The notes: a model not told the origin generated them from the sequence alone. A stretch of 38,862 bases of DNA from an uncultured bacterium (GCA_937984275.1 CALJYC010000267.1:1-38862); one strand, 5' to 3'. Shown: positions 8,959 through 18,018, counted from the stretch's first letter. Made by a program: numbers and translations.

Positions 8959-11382
8959 TCACTCTGCGGCTTCGACTGAGCCTTCGAGCGGCTCGAAGCG
9001 AACGCCTTGTGCGTCGCCCACCGCGAGAATGCGGTCGCCGCGCTCAAAGTCCCCACCTAGGATCGCTGCGGCCAACGGCGCCTCGACCATGCGCCCGATC
9101 ATGCGTCGCATCGGACGCGCGCCGAGTTCGGCATCGTATCCACCGAGCGCGACGAGTGAATCGATGGCGCTGGCATCGACGCTGAGCTCGACCCCTTGTC
9201 GCTCGCGGAGCTGCTGGACCACGCCGGCAATCATGCGATGCGCGATCTCGCCGACCTCGTCCCGACTGAGCGGCCCGAAGAACAGTGGCTCATCGATACG
9301 GTTCCAAAGCTCGGGCGGAAGCGCACGCCTGGCAGCCGCCAAGGCGGCGGAGAACCCCTCGTCCGATCCGGCCGAGGCGCCCTGGAAGCCTATCGAGGTC
9401 TGGCTGCGACTCGATTGCTGCGCGCCTAGGTTCGAGGTCATGACGACGATCGTATTCGTGCAATCGACGGTCCGGCCCTTCCCGTCGGTCAGGCGGCCGT
9501 CTTCAAGGAGCGGCAAGAGCGACTGGAGCACGTCCATGTGGGCCTTTTCGATCTCGTCGAGCAAGACGAGCTGGTAGGGCCGATGACGAATCGCTTCGGT
9601 GAGAACCCCGCCGGTGTCGTGACCGATGTAGCCCGGAGGGGCACCGACCAGCTTGGCCACTGCATGGGACTCACTCAGCTCGCTCATATCGATGCGAGTC
9701 ATCGGGCATCCCATGAAGAAGAGCTCGTTCAGTGCGCGGGCGGTTTCGGTCTTGCCGACGCCCGTCGGGCCGAGGAACAAGAACGTCGCGAGCGGACGCT
9801 GTCCATGAAACCCCGCTGCGCCTTTGCGAAGCGCATCTGCGACCCGTGTCATGACGCCGACGTGACCTACCACGTGCTCGGCCAGGTGCTGCTCGAGCTC
9901 GAGGAGCTTCTGCGAGTCGGTCACCAAGAGCCGCTCGACCGGGACGCGCACTTTTTCGGCGACGACCTGCGCTACGGCTTCGCGGTCGACCACAGCTCCG
10001 CCCCGCCGACGCGTTCGCGCACCGGCCAAATCGAGAAGACCGATCGCTTTGTCGGGAAGCGTCTGCTCGGGCATGTACCGCACGGAGAGCTCAACCGCGG
10101 ACTCGACGGCCGACGGCTCGTACGCGATGGCGTGGTGGACCTCGTAGCGCGGCGCAATGCCACGAAGAATCTCGATCGCGTCTTCGGCGGTTGGCTCGGC
10201 GACGTGAATTGGTGAGAACCGGCGAGCCAGGGCAGCGTCTCGTTCCACGTACTTGCGGTACTCCACCTCGGTGGTCGCGCCGATGCAAGGGAGCTCTCCC
10301 CGCGCAAGCGACGCCTTGAGCTCGTGCGCGAGATCGTCCGGTGACTCCCCTCCGATGAAAAGGGTGTGCACCTCATCGATGAACAGCACGATCTTGCCGT
10401 TGGCACGTTTCACCTCGAACTGGAGCCGGCGCATCCGCTCCGAGAGCGCGCCGCGCACACCGGTGCCGGACACCAGTCCGCCAGCGGAAAGCTCGACGAG
10501 GATGGTGCCTTCGAGACCGCGCACGCCTTCGCCGCCTTGCGCCAACCTTCGCGCGAGACCTTCGGCGATCGCGGTCTTGCCCACGCCAGGTGGGCCCACG
10601 AGAATGGGGTTGTTCGAGCGCCTGCGAGCCAACACATCGAGGAGCCGTTCGATTTCGTCGTCTCGGCCGATGACCTCGTCGATACGCCCCAACGAAGCCA
10701 TCTCGGTGAGGTTCCTGCCGAGCTTGGCCAGCGTTGGGTACTTGCCCGCATCGAGGCTGAATGGCGACGACGACGGAACGATCAGCTCTTCTTCCAACGC
10801 TTCGACGGGAGCCTCGAACGACCCCTCGAGCATGGGTTCCTCATCGGGCTTCTCGATGCGAAGCTCGATCAGCGGCGCGGGCTCAGCCGCTCTACGCGCG
10901 GATGGGCGCGAAGGCTTCACCTCTGGTTGGGCCGGGAACGATGCCGCTGGCCTGATGTGCGTGGAGGTTGGCGCGGCGTGTGCGTCTTCTGGTTGAAGCA
11001 CGTTCTGCACGGCTTCTTGCACACGCCGGGAGCCGGCGCCGATCACTTCGAGGCTTCGGTGCCCAGCGCTCCGCGAGTCGCGTGCAATCGCAAGCAGAAG
11101 GTGCGCCGGCAGCACTTGCGCAGCTCCGGTCGCTTTGGCGAGCCGGTACGCCCGCTCCACCGCACGTTCGAGCGCGCTCGTCGGCTCCACGTCTACGACG
11201 CGAATCGCACTCAGCAGATCGCTCTCCTTTACTCCGAGCTCGGACAGGAGCCTCCCCATCGGTCCCCCGGTCTGCAGCATGACGAGAAGCAGATAGGCCG
11301 TGGACGGGCTCTGCGCGCGCCTCTGCGCCTCGCGCTGCGCGCGCGCGACCAGTCCTTTGACACCCCCACCGACCGTCGTCAT
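8959..11382 (-). CDS. clpA: ClpA-type ATP-dependent unfoldase
   Basis: This Hsp100 AAA+ protein unfolds substrates and feeds them to ClpP. It has a Clp N-domain (residues ~1-130) and a long Pro/Ala-rich linker (~131-210). AAA-1 carries Walker A GPPGVGKT (~263-270) and Walker B FIDEVH (~334-339). AAA-2 carries GPTGVGKT (~538-545), pore loop GYIG (~584-587) and LLDEIEKAH. After sensor-1 in AAA-2 comes SIGF (~663-666), at the place of the IGF/L loop that docks on ClpP. That argues for ClpA/ClpC rather than the disaggregase ClpB. No coiled-coil M-domain separates the two AAA modules, which fits ClpA better than ClpC. The ATG is preceded by GGAG at about 5 nt. ClpP is also encoded in this window, 24 kb away. 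Confidence 0.92.
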   Translation of the reverse strand: MTTVGGGVKGLVARAQREAQRRAQSPSTAYLLLVMLQTGGPMGRLLSELGVKESDLLSAIRVVDVEPTSALERAVERAYRLAKATGAAQVLPAHLLLAIARDSRSAGHRSLEVIGAGSRRVQEAVQNVLQPEDAHAAPTSTHIRPAASFPAQPEVKPSRPSARRAAEPAPLIELRIEKPDEEPMLEGSFEAPVEALEEELIVPSSSPFSLDAGKYPTLAKLGRNLTEMASLGRIDEVIGRDDEIERLLDVLARRRSNNPILVGPPGVGKTAIAEGLARRLAQGGEGVRGLEGTILVELSAGGLVSGTGVRGALSERMRRLQFEVKRANGKIVLFIDEVHTLFIGGESPDDLAHELKASLARGELPCIGATTEVEYRKYVERDAALARRFSPIHVAEPTAEDAIEILRGIAPRYEVHHAIAYEPSAVESAVELSVRYMPEQTLPDKAIGLLDLAGARTRRRGGAVVDREAVAQVVAEKVRVPVERLLVTDSQKLLELEQHLAEHVVGHVGVMTRVADALRKGAAGFHGQRPLATFLFLGPTGVGKTETARALNELFFMGCPMTRIDMSELSESHAVAKLVGAPPGYIGHDTGGVLTEAIRHRPYQLVLLDEIEKAHMDVLQSLLPLLEDGRLTDGKGRTVDCTNTIVVMTSNLGAQQSSRSQTSIGFQGASAGSDEGFSAALAAARRALPPELWNRIDEPLFFGPLSRDEVGEIAHRMIAGVVQQLRERQGVELSVDASAIDSLVALGGYDAELGARPMRRMIGRMVEAPLAAAILGGDFERGDRILAVGDAQGVRFEPLEGSVEAAE

Positions 11383-11475
11383 CGAGCTCCGTTCCTGCGT
11401 CGGAGTTAGCGGTCACCGCCTTGGGGCACAACTTTTTGGCGGACCCTCAAACGAAGGGAGGGGAAAATCCTACAT

Positions 11476-11505
11476 TTGACTACCTTATCACCCTGTCACT
11501 GTAAA
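11476..11505 (+). promoter_or_regulatory. Candidate sigma-70-type promoter for the secreted protein-holA unit
   Basis: TTGACT (11476-11481) and TGTAAA (11500-11505) are separated by 18 bp in the A/T-richer gap between two divergent genes. The predicted start is about 40 bp before the GTG of the downstream gene. The match is 5/6 at -35 and 4/6 at -10. It has not been tested. Confidence 0.45.
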
Positions 11506-11551
11506 GTTCCAGTTGCTAACTTGACTCTGGACCGCAACCCAGGAGCAAGCT

Positions 11552-12088
11552 GTGAATCCACGTCTCGCACTCGTCGCAACCGTTTTGGCCGCCGTCGTTT
11601 CAGCCGCCACCCCGTGGCAGGATGCCGAAGCCGCCACCGGCCTCAAGGCGCGGATCTATCTCACACAAAAGGGCGTTCCGCGCTCGCTTTCCGAGTCAGG
11701 GGTCATCCGCTTCGCCCAATCGAACAAGGCGACCCGGCTTCGCGAAACCACCGATGCACCGGTCGAGGACCGCCAGTGGAGAGCCACCCTCGTGGCGAAC
11801 TTCAACGCGCCCGTGGGCGACTCCGAGTTCGAGGTCCTGTTCTATGACATTCAGACCGCCGAACGGAAGTTCATCGCGCCGACGATGACCGTCTTCGTCA
11901 ACGACCGGAATCAGCGCACGATCGTGCACAAGCTTCGGCTCAATCGCCCTCAGTTCGAGCCCAACCGGAGGCTCGAGATGGTGGTAACCGTGCGCCGGCA
12001 AGAGGTCGGTCGTTACCGCTTTCAAATTCTCGGGGACAGGGTACAACACAGCGGCGAAGTCACCTTCTCGGATGACGAAGCCCGCTGA
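11552..12088 (+). CDS. Small exported protein of unknown function
   Basis: This 178-residue protein starts at GTG with AGGAG about 8 nt upstream, which fixes the start. Residues 1-~28 form a Sec signal peptide (short charged N-end, hydrophobic ALVATVLAAVVSA, then AEA before the mature part). There is no lipobox cysteine, so a soluble periplasmic protein is expected. The mature part looks beta-rich with charged edges (VLFYDIQTAERKF, VTVRRQEVGRYRFQ), suggesting an immunoglobulin-like sandwich. I do not recognise a family. It is followed after 3 bp by holA, where some bacteria have lptE. The lack of a lipobox and the different sequence argue against LptE. Confidence 0.82.
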   Translation: MNPRLALVATVLAAVVSAATPWQDAEAATGLKARIYLTQKGVPRSLSESGVIRFAQSNKATRLRETTDAPVEDRQWRATLVANFNAPVGDSEFEVLFYDIQTAERKFIAPTMTVFVNDRNQRTIVHKLRLNRPQFEPNRRLEMVVTVRRQEVGRYRFQILGDRVQHSGEVTFSDDEAR

Positions 12089-12091
12089 GTA

Positions 12092-13093
12092 GTGCCAAGC
12101 CTCAATGACGTCACCAAGAGGGCCTCGAAGGGCTCGCTCGACCCGGTCTACGTTCTGGTCGGAACGGAGCGCCTGCTCATCGAGCGCGTGGTCGACGCCG
12201 TGCGCAAAGCGGTCGACTCGATGGGTGTGCCCGGCTTCAACGTCGAGGTGTTCGATGGCAAAGGCCTCGACGCGGCGCGCGTGATCTCGGCGGCACGGAC
12301 GCTTCCCATGATGGCGGACACCCGCCTCGTGTTGTTGCGTCACGTCGATGCGATGACACCGACTGAGCAGACGAATCTCGTGGAATACCTGGACGATCCG
12401 AGCGACTCCACGTGTTTTCTCGCCACAGCAACCAAGCTCGACGGGCGCGCCAAGCTGGCAAAAGCAGCAAAGAAAAAGGGCTATCTCATCGAGGCCAGGC
12501 CGCTTCGCGGTGGAGAGCTGCGGGAGTTCATCCGCGCGGAGGCTACAGCGCGCGAGCACAACATTGCACCTCAAGCGATCGAAGCATTGCTCGACGCGGT
12601 GGGCGACGACCTCGCCGCGATCGACGACGCGATGGAACGGCTGTCCTTGTTCGTCGGCGCAGGTCAGCGCATCGACGCCGAGGCCGTGATGATGTGCGTG
12701 ACCCGCATTCGGGTGGAGTCGATTTGGAGCCTGGTGGACGCCATAGGGCTCAAGGATCGCCGCAAAGGCATCGCCGCTGCACAGTCGCTTCTCGACGATC
12801 GCGAGCCACCGCTGCGCCTGCTCGCCATGGTGGCCCGACAGCTACGGATCGTCGCCCGCATGCGCGAGGCGCTGTCCGAGGGCCTCCGCCCCCAGGAGGC
12901 GGCGAAGCGCGCGGGCGCCCCACCCTTCAAAGCTGGCGACCTCACCGAGTCGGCTCGGCGGTTCACCGCGGATAGCCTCGGACAGGCATTCACGCTGATC
13001 GCAGAAACCGACCGCGCACTCAAGGGCAGCAAACGCCCGCCGGACGTCATCCTGCAGGACGCAGTGCTCGAGCTCTGCGCGGACCCTCGCTGA
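12092..13093 (+). CDS. holA: DNA polymerase III delta subunit HolA
   Basis: HolA is the delta subunit of the clamp loader and opens the beta sliding clamp for loading at primed DNA. The protein is 333 residues, the normal size. It shows the family pattern: DPVYVLVGTERLLIERVVDAV near the N-terminus, then the ATP-fold-like domain (DTRLVLLRHVDAM, CFLATATKLDGR). The C-terminal helical domain contains IWSLVDAIGLKDR and LLAMVARQLRIVARMRE. As expected for delta there is no functional Walker A. It starts at GTG, 3 bp after the exported-protein gene, and is probably in the same transcript. It converges on rpsT with only 17 bp between the stops. Confidence 0.93.
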   Translation: MPSLNDVTKRASKGSLDPVYVLVGTERLLIERVVDAVRKAVDSMGVPGFNVEVFDGKGLDAARVISAARTLPMMADTRLVLLRHVDAMTPTEQTNLVEYLDDPSDSTCFLATATKLDGRAKLAKAAKKKGYLIEARPLRGGELREFIRAEATAREHNIAPQAIEALLDAVGDDLAAIDDAMERLSLFVGAGQRIDAEAVMMCVTRIRVESIWSLVDAIGLKDRRKGIAAAQSLLDDREPPLRLLAMVARQLRIVARMREALSEGLRPQEAAKRAGAPPFKAGDLTESARRFTADSLGQAFTLIAETDRALKGSKRPPDVILQDAVLELCADPR

Positions 13094-13110
13094 CGCGGCC
13101 TTTGGGGGCC

Positions 13111-13377
13111 TCAGCCCTGAAGCGCGTTGACTTGGTGGGTCAGCCTGGAGATGTAACGCGATCCGGTCCTACGATGGAAGATGCCCTTCGACACCGCGCC
13201 ATCGATACGGCTCTCGGCCTCGATGAGCGCCTTCTTCGCGGCGTTGGCGTCCCCGGCCTCAATCGCGGCGCGCACGCGCTTCACACACGTACGCACGTAG
13301 GTGCGGATTTGCCGGTTGCGCGCGGTTCGCTTGACGGTCTGACGGACTCGCTTTTTTGCTGAAGCGTGGTTGGCCAC
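13111..13377 (-). CDS. rpsT: 30S ribosomal protein S20
   Basis: S20 binds 16S rRNA in the body of the small subunit. The product is 88 residues, very basic and helical. It has the classic beginning ANHASAKKRVRQ and the conserved KGIFHRRTGSRYISRL segment near the end (family form K-G-x-x-H-x-x-x-A-x-R-x-x-S-R-L). It starts at GTG with a clear GGGGAGG Shine-Dalgarno about 8 nt upstream. It is monocistronic on the minus strand between convergent holA and the divergent RND gene. Confidence 0.96.
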   Translation of the reverse strand: MANHASAKKRVRQTVKRTARNRQIRTYVRTCVKRVRAAIEAGDANAAKKALIEAESRIDGAVSKGIFHRRTGSRYISRLTHQVNALQG

Positions 13378-13404
13378 TCTGATATCCTCCCCGTAGGGAC
13401 GCGG

Positions 13405-13433
13405 GTGGTAGCCCTGCCAGGCAAGGCTGTCAA
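13405..13433 (-). promoter_or_regulatory. Probable rpsT promoter
   Basis: On the minus strand a perfect TTGACA (13428-13433) is followed by a 17-bp spacer and TACCAC (13405-13410). The predicted start gives a leader of about 20 nt that carries the GGGGAGG ribosome site. The -35 is exact and the -10 is weak (3/6). Confidence 0.55.
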
Positions 13434-13483
13434 GCCGGTGAGAAGAACCTTGCGAGCCCCGCTCCTAACAGGCATACACGCTC

Positions 13484-16066
13484 GTGTCCCGACGCCAACA
13501 AACCTTGAATTGGCTTGCAAAGCTCGTCACCGAGCGCCGGAAGCTCGTGGTCTGGGTCTCGGTTCTGGTCACCCTCGCGTTCGCGACCCAGATCCCCAAG
13601 CTGACCGCTGATCCAGCCCCGGAAAGCCTTCTTTCCTCCTTCGAAGGCGAGGAATACGCGCTGATCCAGCAGCGATTCCAGGAGTGGTTCGGCAAGCGGC
13701 GCGAGGCGGTCCTCATCCTGGTCGAGGCGGACGACGTCCTATCCCGGGAGACACTCCAGCAGGTCCACGATCTATCGCTCTACTTCGCCGACAAGCCCTG
13801 GGTCGCGAAGGTCGCGGGCATCACCACGCTCAACATCCCGCGGCGGGTCAAAGCGGCCACCGACGAGGGCGATCTCGACGACCTCGATGACCTGGACGGC
13901 CTCGAAGAGGTTGGCGGCCTGGAGGACGAAGGCGATCTGGATGATCTAGACGACCTGGACGATCTGGATTCCCTCGACGAAGAGGAGGACCTGGCGGACG
14001 CCCAGGGGGATCTCGAGGACGACGCATTCAACGCCCTCCTCGACATCATCGAAAGCGATCCCGATCGCTTCCCAGGCGGTATCGCCAAGCTGGGTCCCGC
14101 GCTTTCCTCGGAGCTCCAAACCGACCCGATCGTGGAAGGCACCGAGGTCACCGACGAGGAAGCGGCCGAGCTCGCCACGGCGATCGCGGGCAACCCGCTG
14201 CTCGTGGGCCGGCTGATCGACGAAGACCACACCGTCGCCGGCGTCGCCCTTCAGCTGCCCGAGCTCGGCCCGCGCGAGATGCGCAAGGCGATGGACGAGC
14301 TCCGCGAGGGGCTGGAGCGACCCGAGTTCGAGGATATCCAGCTGCACGTCGGCGGCTTGCCTTATCTGCGCAGCGTCATCGTCAGCAAGATGCGGGAGGA
14401 CAATCTAAGGCTGATTCCGCTGACCCTGGTGGTGTGCTTGGCCCTTCTGATGTTGTCGTTCCGCTGGGTGCCTGGGGTCCTACTGCCCTTTGGCGCGGTC
14501 GCCATCACCGCTGTGGTGACAGTTGGCGGCATGGCACTCGTCGGCGAGCCCATGAACATCCTCAACAATGTCATCGTGCCGCTACTGATCATCATCGGAA
14601 TCAGCGATGCCACGCATTTAATTCAAAGGTATCGTGACGAAGTACACGCCGATGACAACCCAGACCGTCGGGCTGCCGGGCGTCGGACGGTGCGCGCGAT
14701 CGCCGTGGCCTGTATGCTCACCTCGGCAACGACGGCAGTCGGCCTCGCATCTCTCGTCGTCTCGAAAACGGTGATGCTGCGCCACTTCGGGCTCACCTCC
14801 GGCCTTGGCGTGATGGTCTCCTACGTCGTCATCATCACGTTCGTCCCCGCGATTCTCACCTGGGTCACGCCGCCCAAGCGCGAAGAGGTTCGGCGGGAGC
14901 GCACCAGCATGTTTACCAACGTGACGAGCAGCCTGGTCGCGAAACTGCTCCGATGGCGATGGGCCGTGCTCGGTGCAACTGCGGTGTTCACCGTCGGCGC
15001 GGGCTATGTGGCCAGCCAAATCACGGTCGATCATGCCCTGCTCGACCAGTTCGACGAAACCGACCCGGTCTACACCACGACGCTCTTAATCGAAGAGAAG
15101 CTCGCCGGCGTCCGGCCGCTCGAGCTCGTGCTGGTCAGCACGGAAGAAGACCACTTCATGGACCCCGAGATGGTGCAAACCATCCAGAGAATCCGCAATT
15201 GGGCAGCCCTTCGCCCCGAGATCATCCGCACCTTGAGCTACGGCGACATGCTGCGCGAATCGTACGCACTCCTCGCCGACGACCCCAGTGTGAGGTCCGA
15301 GAACTTCAAGAGCGCCAAGCAGGTCAAAGGGCTCGTCACCATGATGAGCCAGCGCAAACCCAGCCCGCTGTCCGACTGGCTCACCGAGGACGGTAAGAAG
15401 GCGCGCGTTCAATTCAAGCTGCGAGACGTGGGCGCACAAGCGACGATGCGGTTCCTCGACATCCTCGAAGGGGTCATTCAGTCCGAAGTCGGAGATGACG
15501 ACACGGTGTCCGTCTCGTTCACGGGAGAGGCCTACACCGGCTCGCGCGGGCAAGCGGCGGTCGTGAACGACCTGCTTGGGAGCCTGCTCGTCGCTGTCGT
15601 GGTGATCTTTCTGCTCCTGGCCTTCTTCTTCCGAAGCATCCGGCTCGGCCTGTTGAGCATCCCACCGAACTTGATCCCTTTGGTCGCGACGATGGCCTAC
15701 ATGGTGTGGCGTGAGATCCCGCTCAACGTATCGACGGTCATCATCTTTTCGATCAGCCTCGGCCTCGCGGTCAACGGCACCATTCACGTGCTCGCGCGTT
15801 TCCGCGAGGAGATGCACACGGGGATCGGGCGGGAAGCCGCGTTGGTTCGCGCCGCGCGCGGCACTGGTCGAGCGATCGTGATCTCGTGCGTGACTCTGAT
15901 GGCCGGATTCAGTGTGCTGGGGCTGAGCTCGTTCGTCCCGGTTCGGAACTTCGGAGAGCTGATCGCAGTGACGATCGGCGGCTGCCTCGTCGCAACCTTG
16001 ATCGTGCTCCCCCCCCTGCTTCGGGTCGGCGGTGGGAACGCTGGGGTTCGCGACTCGGACGACTAG
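13484..16066 (+). CDS. RND/MMPL-family exporter with Asp-rich insert
   Basis: This is an 860-residue inner-membrane transporter of the hydrophobe/polyketide RND class (MMPL type). It has two repeated halves. Each is one TM helix (first WVSVLVTLAFATQIP), a large extracytoplasmic loop and a block of five TM helices. Typical pieces include GISDATHLIQRYRDE in the first TM block and SLGLAVNGTIHVLARFREE in the second. The family probably uses the proton gradient to move lipids or other hydrophobic molecules. Residues ~126-180, in the first loop, are an unusual acidic run of D-L-D-D-L-D units. The GTG start is used because the first TM and upstream RRK/R motif fit; no strong ribosome site is visible. 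The stop overlaps the convergent dehydrogenase stop in a shared CTAG. The substrate cannot be told. Confidence 0.9.
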   Translation: MSRRQQTLNWLAKLVTERRKLVVWVSVLVTLAFATQIPKLTADPAPESLLSSFEGEEYALIQQRFQEWFGKRREAVLILVEADDVLSRETLQQVHDLSLYFADKPWVAKVAGITTLNIPRRVKAATDEGDLDDLDDLDGLEEVGGLEDEGDLDDLDDLDDLDSLDEEEDLADAQGDLEDDAFNALLDIIESDPDRFPGGIAKLGPALSSELQTDPIVEGTEVTDEEAAELATAIAGNPLLVGRLIDEDHTVAGVALQLPELGPREMRKAMDELREGLERPEFEDIQLHVGGLPYLRSVIVSKMREDNLRLIPLTLVVCLALLMLSFRWVPGVLLPFGAVAITAVVTVGGMALVGEPMNILNNVIVPLLIIIGISDATHLIQRYRDEVHADDNPDRRAAGRRTVRAIAVACMLTSATTAVGLASLVVSKTVMLRHFGLTSGLGVMVSYVVIITFVPAILTWVTPPKREEVRRERTSMFTNVTSSLVAKLLRWRWAVLGATAVFTVGAGYVASQITVDHALLDQFDETDPVYTTTLLIEEKLAGVRPLELVLVSTEEDHFMDPEMVQTIQRIRNWAALRPEIIRTLSYGDMLRESYALLADDPSVRSENFKSAKQVKGLVTMMSQRKPSPLSDWLTEDGKKARVQFKLRDVGAQATMRFLDILEGVIQSEVGDDDTVSVSFTGEAYTGSRGQAAVVNDLLGSLLVAVVVIFLLLAFFFRSIRLGLLSIPPNLIPLVATMAYMVWREIPLNVSTVIIFSISLGLAVNGTIHVLARFREEMHTGIGREAALVRAARGTGRAIVISCVTLMAGFSVLGLSSFVPVRNFGELIAVTIGGCLVATLIVLPPLLRVGGGNAGVRDSDD
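13859..14020 (+). repeat. Asp/Leu-rich coding repeat in the RND exporter
   Basis: The DNA here is built from short GA(C/T)-CT(C/G)-GA(C/T)-GA(C/T) units, coding for repeated DLDDLD-type hexads and then D/E-rich sequence. Synonymous differences between units show it is not a very recent perfect expansion. Confidence 0.85.
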
Positions 16067-17094
16067 CGCCCCATCCGCTCGATGAGGGCAGAAGCGAACT
16101 CTTCCGTTCCGAGGTTTCCCCCCAGGTCCCTCGTCTTCTGATCATCGGACAGCGCTCGATTGTAGGCCTCGCGAACCCGAGTGGCGGCGACACGGCAACT
16201 CTCGTCTGCCCGCGTATCGGCGATGTGATTCAGCATCATCACCCCCGACATGAGGAGGGCCAACGGGTTCGCGACGCCCTTGCCTGCGATGTCGGGCGCC
16301 GAACCATGCACCGCTTCGAACACCGCGTAGTCGTTTCCGATGTTCGCCCCGGGAATGACGCCGAGGCCGCCGACGAAGCCCGCACAAAGATCGCTGAGCA
16401 CGTCACCATAGAGATTTTCGAGTAACAGCACGTCGAACTGCGTTGGGTCCTGCACGAGCTTCATGCACCCCGCATCGATGATGACCTCCTCGTAGTCGAC
16501 GTCCGTGAAGCCCTCGCCTTCCCAGACCGCGCGCGCACAGCGGATGAACATCCCGTCGGTCATCTTCATGATGTTGGCTTTGTGCATCACGGTGACCTTC
16601 TTGCGCCCACGGTCTCGGGCGTATTGAAAGGCCGCCTGGGCGATGCGCGTGGAGGCCGTCTCCGTCGCGACCTTGAGGCTCGTCACGACACCCTTGGTCA
16701 CCTCGTTTTCGATGCCGCTGTAAAGCCCTTCGGTGTTCTCCCGAATCACGACCAAATCGACGTTTTCGTACCGCGTGCGAATGCCGGGTAGGTTGCGAAC
16801 CGGACGAACTGCGGCGTAGAGGTCGAGCCGCTTGCGCAGCTGCACGTTGACCGAAGTGAAGCCTTCACCCACCGGCGTCGTGCAGGGCCCCTTGAGAGCG
16901 ATGCCCCGCTCGCGAACCGCGTCGAGGGTCTGCTCCGGGAGCACCTCACCCAGCGTCTGCAGCGCAGCGATGCCGGCATGATGCTCCACCCATTCGACTG
17001 GCGCCTGGGCCGCTTCGAGGACACGAACCGTGGCGGCGGCGACCTCCGGGCCGATGCCGTCACCCGGGATGAGAACAATCTGATGCGTTGTCAT
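16063..17094 (-). CDS. icd: NAD-type isocitrate dehydrogenase
   Basis: This beta-decarboxylating dehydrogenase probably converts isocitrate to 2-oxoglutarate with NAD. The signature VLIPGDGIGPEV opens the protein. The substrate loop SVNVQLRKRLDLYAAVRPVR and the ENTEGLYSGIE segment match the mitochondrial IDH3/bacterial NAD-IDH type rather than isopropylmalate dehydrogenase, which has a different loop. The conserved catalytic block is NANIM-like (HKANIMKMTDG), followed by LLLENLYGDVLSDL and FEAVHGSAPDIAGKG. The track starts at 17139, but the ATG at 17094 has GGGAG about 7 nt upstream and puts the signature at residue ~6 (343 aa). Its stop shares CTAG with the RND gene. A homoisocitrate or tartrate dehydrogenase role cannot be fully excluded. 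Confidence 0.88.
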   Translation of the reverse strand: MTTHQIVLIPGDGIGPEVAAATVRVLEAAQAPVEWVEHHAGIAALQTLGEVLPEQTLDAVRERGIALKGPCTTPVGEGFTSVNVQLRKRLDLYAAVRPVRNLPGIRTRYENVDLVVIRENTEGLYSGIENEVTKGVVTSLKVATETASTRIAQAAFQYARDRGRKKVTVMHKANIMKMTDGMFIRCARAVWEGEGFTDVDYEEVIIDAGCMKLVQDPTQFDVLLLENLYGDVLSDLCAGFVGGLGVIPGANIGNDYAVFEAVHGSAPDIAGKGVANPLALLMSGVMMLNHIADTRADESCRVAATRVREAYNRALSDDQKTRDLGGNLGTEEFASALIERMGR

Positions 17095-17157
17095 TTCGAT
17101 CTCCCGGCCCAAGCGTAGCTCTTGCCAACCGATCGCCAATGCGCTTCAAGAGGAAAC

Positions 17158-18018
17158 ATGACGGAAAATGACTCGGTCATGCGAGCGATGACCAATGATG
17201 GGGCTTTTCGTGTGGTCGCCGCAAGGACAACCGACACCGCACAGGCGGTGGTCGCCGCCCAGAATCTCTCTGGCCCGCTGGCTCACGACATGGCGGACCT
17301 GTTGACGACGGCCGTGCTCTACCGCGAGACGATGGCGCCGTCGCTGCGCGTGCAGTGCATCGTGCGCTTCGAAGACGAGGCCGGGCAGCTCGTCGCTGAC
17401 TCACATCCGGACGGCTGGACTCGCGGTCTGTTGCAGCCGGGCCCGGGTGACGCCCCACCCGACCTTCGTCAGACTCGTGCGACCCTTCAAATGATGCGGA
17501 CTCTCCCGAACTCCGATCTCCACCGCGGCGTGGTCGAGGTGCCCGAAAGCGGGAATCTTTCGGAAGCCTTCATGCGTTACATGCAGTTATCGGAGCAAAT
17601 CGTCTCGATGATTTCGTTGGGTTCGGCGGTCGAGGGCGACTGTCCCGCGGCTGGAGGCTTCGTCGTGCAGCTCCTGCCCGAAGCTGCCGAGGCCGATGCC
17701 GCCATGGACACCATGACCCGGCGCCTCGAAGATTTCGTGGAGATTCGCGAACGCCTGCAGAAGTTCGACGGCTCACCGTCTCAGCTGATCGAGCAGATCT
17801 TCGAAGGCATGCCGTTTACCTGGTTGGACAACAGCGACATCCGCTTTGGCTGTCAGTGCAGCGAGGTCCGAGTGATGACGACGCTCAGCGTCCTCGACCG
17901 CTCGGACATCCAAGAGCTCGTCGACGAGGGCGAGCCGCTGAGCATTGGCTGCGACTATTGCGGCGCCTCGTACAGCGTGGAAATCGCGCAGCTTCGAGGC
18001 CTGCTGCGATCGAGCTGA
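17158..18018 (+). CDS. hslO: Redox-regulated chaperone Hsp33
   Basis: Hsp33 is a cytoplasmic holdase switched on by oxidation, when zinc is lost and disulfides form. The N-terminal substrate-binding core includes AFRVVAARTTDTAQAVV, a LLTTAVLYRETM helix and the AAGGFVVQLLPEA block. The C-terminal redox switch shows CQC (~232/234) and CDYC (~265/268), the expected C-x-C plus C-x-x-C zinc ligands. Its length (286 aa) is normal. The start is taken at ATG 17158 with AGAGGA upstream rather than the longer track start. The gene is divergent from the dehydrogenase, and murJ begins about 50 bp after its stop. Confidence 0.95.
   Translation: MTENDSVMRAMTNDGAFRVVAARTTDTAQAVVAAQNLSGPLAHDMADLLTTAVLYRETMAPSLRVQCIVRFEDEAGQLVADSHPDGWTRGLLQPGPGDAPPDLRQTRATLQMMRTLPNSDLHRGVVEVPESGNLSEAFMRYMQLSEQIVSMISLGSAVEGDCPAAGGFVVQLLPEAAEADAAMDTMTRRLEDFVEIRERLQKFDGSPSQLIEQIFEGMPFTWLDNSDIRFGCQCSEVRVMTTLSVLDRSDIQELVDEGEPLSIGCDYCGASYSVEIAQLRGLLRSS

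Noticed and set aside
8959-11382. Unfoldase considered as ClpB
   Set aside because: The M-domain coiled coil is missing and the SIGF ClpP-docking loop is present.
10366-11409. 347-residue + strand ORF opposite the ClpA-like gene
   Set aside because: It is antisense to clear Clp N-domain and AAA-1 motifs.
11383-11475. Possible heat-shock (sigma-32) promoter for the ClpA-like gene
   Set aside because: TTTGAGG and CCCC occur on the minus strand, but the spacing and both boxes fit poorly.
13094-13110. GGCC-N6-GGCC between holA and rpsT as a terminator
   Set aside because: The stem is only four base pairs and there is no T-run on either side.
16063-17094. Dehydrogenase considered as leuB (3-isopropylmalate dehydrogenase)
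   Set aside because: The substrate loop and ENTEGLYSGIE block fit NAD-type isocitrate dehydrogenase, and no leu genes are nearby.
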